A DNA stretch of 64,000 bases from Hyalangium versicolor (lineage in GTDB: Bacteria > Myxococcota > Myxococcia > Myxococcales > Myxococcaceae), in NCBI RefSeq assembly GCF_020103695.1, contig NZ_JAHXBF010000001.1, positions 558,001 through 622,000 on the forward strand, in the 5' to 3' direction. Below are positions 61,019 through 64,000 of this stretch, piece by piece. A model generated the notes under the pieces. It did no database searches and was not told the DNA's origin. It was given only the letters and a program-made list of their open reading frames with translations. Position 1 is the first letter of the stretch, and every line of letters begins with the position of its first letter. The translations under genes and the position numbers were made by a program.

Positions 61019-61471
61019 GAACACGCTCCATGAGGCGGCGCAGTGCCAATCCTTGAACCTCGGTCGCTACTATCACGCCTGCATTGCAGATGTGCGAGCG
61101 CCTGGATGGATGAGAACCCTGCTGCGGGCGGCGGCCGGGTACTGAGAGGCAATTGAGGGAGGGAGGCTGCCGGTGGTCAAAGGGCCGTGCGCGGGCCGGT
61201 GTAGAGGCTGTGGAGCCCCTTGGGGCTGTGCATGACCTTGCCGCCATCCGTGAGGGGCTGCGGCGGATGTTGGACCTCCTGTGGTAGGCACCAGGGCTGT
61301 AGTCATGTGCCGACAGTGAGCGGGAGCCTGCCAGATCACCATGCCAACAGTTCGGGGGGGATTATAGGGACGTAAAAGGGACGTAACCGACTGAACGCCT
61401 GCGTACCCGTCCGAACACTGCGGTCCCCGCCCAGTATCAGCTGCAACCGCCCGATTTCAGGGGGAAAAAGG
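61019..61471. other. Intergenic region
   Basis: About 450 bases lie between the HExxH lipoprotein gene and the tRNA-Sec. On the plus strand a frame ending at 61287 reads VEPLGAVHDLAAIREGLRRM, which looks like a protein C-terminus, but it has no start and is closed upstream at 61113. I see no other gene, no clear terminator and no recombinase. It would be the end of an integrated element if the island model is right. Confidence 0.4.
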
Positions 61472-61541
61472 TGGCGGTAGGGCATGAGAATCGAACTCAC
61501 CAGGGACCGCTCTCGCGACCCCTCACCGGTTTTGAAGACCG
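61469..61541 (-). repeat. Direct repeat overlapping tRNA-Sec, second copy
   Basis: This is the tRNA-side copy of the 73-bp repeat at 51743-51815. It begins three bases beyond the CCA end and reaches into the anticodon stem. The differences include two substitutions in the variable-arm region. It lies wholly within functional tRNA sequence apart from the first bases. Confidence 0.85.
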
Positions 61542-61570
61542 GGCCGGCCACCAGATCCGGAGGCCCTACC
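61472..61570 (-). tRNA. selC: tRNA-Sec (UCA)
   Basis: The minus strand from 61570 to 61472 folds as a selenocysteine tRNA of 99 nt with encoded CCA. It has an 8-bp acceptor stem (GGTAGGGC with GCCCTACC), a long D arm, an anticodon stem CCGGT/ACCGG around the loop CTTCAAA (anticodon TCA), a long variable arm, and a T arm with TTCGATT loop. The long acceptor and variable arm distinguish it from a suppressor or Ser tRNA. It implies that the genome decodes UGA as selenocysteine somewhere. Confidence 0.95.
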
Positions 61571-61810
61571 TCATTCATTCGCCATCAGCGCTGCAGGCTC
61601 AGACGAGCGGCTCAAACTCAAGAGGGTGGTCCATATCCCAATGCTGCGCCCATGTCACACCGCAACCGATCGAGACCCTACCGACGTGCAGAGGCCGTGG
61701 GCGTTCTTGCTCCACGGGTTTGCCTCCAGTAGATGCTTGGGAGCAGCCAGGAAGAAGGCTTCGCATGTCGAGTCGAGGAACTCGGACTCCCCCGGAGCGA
61801 GGAAGACCTG

Positions 61811-62578
61811 ATGAATTCGGCGGAACGATGGCTTCAAGGTCTCCTGATTTCTTGGGCTTTCTGGATCGGGGGGGCCTGTGCGCCCAATGACCCGGAAGTG
61901 GTACGGCCTTCGCCAGGTGAACCGTTTCTGCCTCGATTGCCCGGCCCAGCGGCAGGGGGGCCATACGACTCATTCTCCCAGGCGCTGATTGCTTCTTGTC
62001 GGAAGATCCTCGCGAAGCCGGGAGCCTCCGTCGTCCATCTGCGGTACCAGGATTTCATCACCCAGTGGAGGCTCTCTACTGAGTACTGCGCCTGGATCTA
62101 CTACACGCCTGAGAACCGATACGAGATCAGCAGGTTGACCGATCAGTCGCGAGTGGATCCCTCCTATCGATTCAAGAGATGTGCGTTGCCGACGTCCGTG
62201 GAAGATCCGCGGTATCCAGCGCATGCCATCAAATACATCTGCGCCATTCATAATCATCCCTATGGTGACAGTTTGTCAGAGGATGATATCCGATCCATTG
62301 TCTCGCAGGGGTTTATTCACGGTTTTGAAGCTGAGACGAAGGATGGCACCGTGCTGCTGTCCATCGTTGCGTTTGTCTCGAATGATCCCACGAAGCCTTC
62401 CTGTGATGGGTTCTATCAGTACGTTCCAGCCGCAGGCAGTATGTATCGGTGGAAGCAGGTGGATGGAGCCTGGGCGTGCAGGAAGACAGGTGTCATCAAG
62501 TGGCAAAACATGGAACACTACACCTTGCAGAAGGTGGATGCCTCGTGCCCGGATTTCTCCGACATGGAGGCACCGTGA
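61811..62578 (+). CDS. Lipoprotein with JAMM-like HxH motif (copy 2)
   Basis: This 255-residue protein starts at ATG 61811 (AGGAAG upstream) with a lipoprotein signal (ISWAFWIGGACAPND). The body parallels the copy at 51918: FSQALIASCRKILAKPG, CAWIYYTPENRYEIS, ICAIHNHPYGDSLSEDDIRS and CDGFYQYVPAAGSM. The HNHP...S..D segment again resembles the JAMM metal motif with one residue fewer than in RadC, so this spacing is a shared feature. It ends in MEAP, overlapping the GTG of its partner gene. It lies on the 5' side of the complete tRNA-Sec, outside the repeat-bounded interval. Confidence 0.75.
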   Translation: MNSAERWLQGLLISWAFWIGGACAPNDPEVVRPSPGEPFLPRLPGPAAGGPYDSFSQALIASCRKILAKPGASVVHLRYQDFITQWRLSTEYCAWIYYTPENRYEISRLTDQSRVDPSYRFKRCALPTSVEDPRYPAHAIKYICAIHNHPYGDSLSEDDIRSIVSQGFIHGFEAETKDGTVLLSIVAFVSNDPTKPSCDGFYQYVPAAGSMYRWKQVDGAWACRKTGVIKWQNMEHYTLQKVDASCPDFSDMEAP

Positions 62579-63168
62579 GATACAGCTCCTTGTTCACGCT
62601 TATATTCTTGTTGAGCTGTGTGCGGAGCCCGAACTCCGCTGCGCTGCCCTCGTACGACGATGAGTCCATCGTGTTCCCGGATTTTCATGGGAGTGCCTCC
62701 ATCATCGTGGGGGAGAGTGGCAAGGCCTATGAACTTGATGGGGTGGTGCTTCGCGCGCTGATGGTTGCTGCCAGTGATCTCATTCCGTTCACAGATGAGA
62801 CGAAGCCCTGTTCGGAAACACTGGAGGCCCTCGGCTTCCAGGTCGTCCGCCAGGGAGACCTTATTTTTGTCTCCGTTCACGCGGACCTCGCGCGTTGCGG
62901 ACATCCTTTCCTGAGCCTCGACTCCGGCGTGAAGTACGCCATCAACAAGGAGGGACGCATCCTGCGGCGCGTGCGTGACGGCGAGTCCGGGACGCCTGCT
63001 GACTCAGCGGCTTCCGATGCAGGGCCGGGCAAGCTCTTCCAGGAGCCGGGACTCTCTACCGTTCTCAAGTCCCCTGGCTTCGACACCGAACGTCACCTGC
63101 CTCCGGGGTGGAAGGATGGAGGCAGTGGACTTGATGCGGGTGGTGAGTTCGATGGGGGAAGGCAGTAA
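62575..63168 (+). CDS. Small lipoprotein, partner of the JAMM-like protein (copy 2)
   Basis: This 197-residue protein starts at GTG 62575, overlapping the upstream stop (GTGA), with lipobox FLLSC. It parallels the protein at 52677: SIVFPDFHGSASIIVGESG, ELDGVVLRALMVAASDLIPF, VVRQGDLIFVSVHADLARCG and AINKEGRILRRVRDGE, then a low-complexity tail. Translational overlap with the JAMM-like gene supports a functional pair. The family is unknown to me. It ends 12 nt before the convergent TPR/metallopeptidase gene. Confidence 0.75.
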   Translation: MRYSSLFTLIFLLSCVRSPNSAALPSYDDESIVFPDFHGSASIIVGESGKAYELDGVVLRALMVAASDLIPFTDETKPCSETLEALGFQVVRQGDLIFVSVHADLARCGHPFLSLDSGVKYAINKEGRILRRVRDGESGTPADSAASDAGPGKLFQEPGLSTVLKSPGFDTERHLPPGWKDGGSGLDAGGEFDGGRQ

Positions 63169-63180
63169 CCCCAAACATCC

Positions 63181-64000
63181 TCAGTCCAGCCCGCGCTCCC
63201 ACAGGTCATCCTCGTCCAATCCCACCAGGTGACCGACTTCGTGCATCACCGTGATGCCGATCTGCTCGATCAGCTCCTCACGCGTCTTCGCGAAGCGCTC
63301 CAGGTTCCTCTGGTACAGCACGATCGATGCCGGGAAGTGATCATATGCGTTCGTCACGCTCCGCGCTCCCACCGGCGTGCCCCGGAACACGCCCAGGATG
63401 CACGGCGAGAGGGGAGGGGACTGGCCCGTGAGATCGTCGTCCGACGGAATGTCCTCCACCGAGATCGTCACGTTGTCCAGGTACCCCTTCACCTGCTCCG
63501 GAAGCGCCGTCACCGCCGACTCCAGCGCCCCGTCGAACTCCTCCTCCGACAACTCCACCGGCGGCGGGAACTCCTCCGGCATCAGCGCCTGCGCCTTCAC
63601 GAAGCGCTTCTTCGCCTCCTTCATGTCCCCACGCCGCTCCGCGATCAGCCCCAGGTAGTGGTGCGCCCAGGGCTCGTCCGAGGCTTCCTTCAACACCCGC
63701 TCGAACGCCCCGTTCGCCTCCTTGAAGCGGCACAACTCGAACAGCGCAATGCCTCGCTCCACCATCGCGTCCACCGAGCGCGGCATGTGCTCCAACGCCT
63801 CGTCCAGACGCGCGAGCGCTCGTGCACTCTCGCCCACCTGGTTCAACCCCATCCCTTCCAAGAGCAGGAACTCGTACACCAACTCCACATCGTCCGCGTG
63901 CTCGGCCAGCCCCCGGCCTCGCCCACACAGCGCCAGGCCGTCCTCCACCGCCTCCCGGTCCTCTCCCCTCCGACAGATCAGGAAATCCGCCGCGCCCAGG
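63181..64000 (-). CDS. TPR protein with C-terminal zincin-like metallopeptidase domain (5' end outside window)
   Basis: The frame runs to the right edge without a convincing start, so the gene begins beyond the window. The visible N-terminal part has TPR-type helix pairs (NQVGESARALARLDEALEHM, CRFKEANGAFERVLKEA, WAHHYLGLIAERRGDMKEAK). The C-terminal 110 residues are a small metallopeptidase domain (MetI/possible-zincin family) with ITVMHEVGHLVGLDEDDL, including HExxH and the downstream Asp. This pairing is common in myxobacteria; the domain's role is poorly defined. It looks like an ordinary chromosomal gene, different in character from the accessory region to its left. Confidence 0.85.
   Translation of the reverse strand, partial: LGAADFLICRRGEDREAVEDGLALCGRGRGLAEHADDVELVYEFLLLEGMGLNQVGESARALARLDEALEHMPRSVDAMVERGIALFELCRFKEANGAFERVLKEASDEPWAHHYLGLIAERRGDMKEAKKRFVKAQALMPEEFPPPVELSEEEFDGALESAVTALPEQVKGYLDNVTISVEDIPSDDDLTGQSPPLSPCILGVFRGTPVGARSVTNAYDHFPASIVLYQRNLERFAKTREELIEQIGITVMHEVGHLVGLDEDDLWERGLD

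Larger units (their letters stand above)
51743..61541. mobile_element. Possible genomic island at tRNA-Sec
   Basis: The interval is bounded by the complete tRNA-Sec (right) and a 73-bp copy of its 3' half (left), with the order expected after integration into the tRNA 3' end. The cargo is accessory: secreted proteins, an IS66 remnant, a toxin fragment and a gene of lower GC. No integrase is recognisable inside. The gene pairs next to each repeat copy are paralogous, so a segmental duplication that included the tRNA end is an alternative explanation. Confidence 0.35.

Noticed and set aside
61141..61287. Start-less frame ending VEPLGAVHDLAAIREGLRRM before the tRNA, considered as a recombinase C-terminus
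   Set aside because: No tyrosine-recombinase motif (R..HxxR..Y) is present and the frame is too short to assign.
1..64000. CRISPR array or rRNA genes
   Set aside because: No regularly spaced short repeats and no rRNA-like segments were seen anywhere in the window.

Overview
The window looks like chromosome from a myxobacterium of the Cystobacter/Archangium/Myxococcus type. GC is very high. It carries a hybrid NRPS/PKS line with a TubC-type docking domain, a myxothiazol-type monooxygenase buried in an adenylation domain, and a SitA-type polymorphic toxin with a pentapeptide-like immunity gene. The species cannot be named from sequence alone.

Region 1 (1-30.6 kb, minus strand) is a modular assembly line. 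Gene order and expected order of action run from high to low coordinates: ArsA-like ATPase, an 81-aa protein, crotonyl-CoA carboxylase/reductase, a lipoyl-E2-acyl carrier fusion (possible loading module), PKS (KS-AT-DH-KR-ACP), NRPS (C-A-PCP-C-A-PCP), CmlA-type diiron beta-hydroxylase, PKS (KS-AT-degenerate KR-ACP), a stand-alone TubC_N-condensation protein, a SnoaL-like protein, and an NRPS (A-PCP-C-A) that runs off the left edge. The last A domain has a glycine-like code and is split twice, by a luciferase-like monooxygenase and by an N-methyltransferase. Most junctions overlap by 4 nt. On the plus strand at 30.66-31.76 kb, MbtH and a type II thioesterase follow a 29-codon upstream ORF.

Region 2 (31.8-49.5 kb, minus strand) is a tightly packed run of 17 genes. 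It combines an ATP-grasp enzyme, an acyl carrier protein and a fold-III PLP decarboxylase (the butirosin BtrJ/BtrI/BtrK logic) with an AMP-forming ligase, two acyl-CoA dehydrogenase homologues, four thiolase-fold proteins (two lacking the nucleophilic Cys), a GNAT, a MATE exporter and a pentapeptide protein. At its promoter-proximal end is a LolCDE-like ABC transporter with a LolA-like protein and a beta-barrel. I read it as a coherent carrier-protein-based pathway with its own envelope export. It is the best candidate here for an undescribed system; whether it feeds the NRPS/PKS line is open.

Region 3 (49.8-64 kb) is accessory. It holds a SitA-type toxin cut by an in-frame TGA, its immunity gene, two paralogous pairs of lipoproteins (one member with a JAMM-like motif), an IS66 remnant, a secreted trypsin-like protease, a large secreted protein, a lower-GC orphan gene and an HExxH lipoprotein. 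A complete selenocysteine tRNA gene lies at 61472-61570. A 73-bp copy of its 3' half lies 9.7 kb away, so the interval looks like an island integrated at tRNA-Sec, or a segmental duplication. The window ends in a TPR/metallopeptidase gene.
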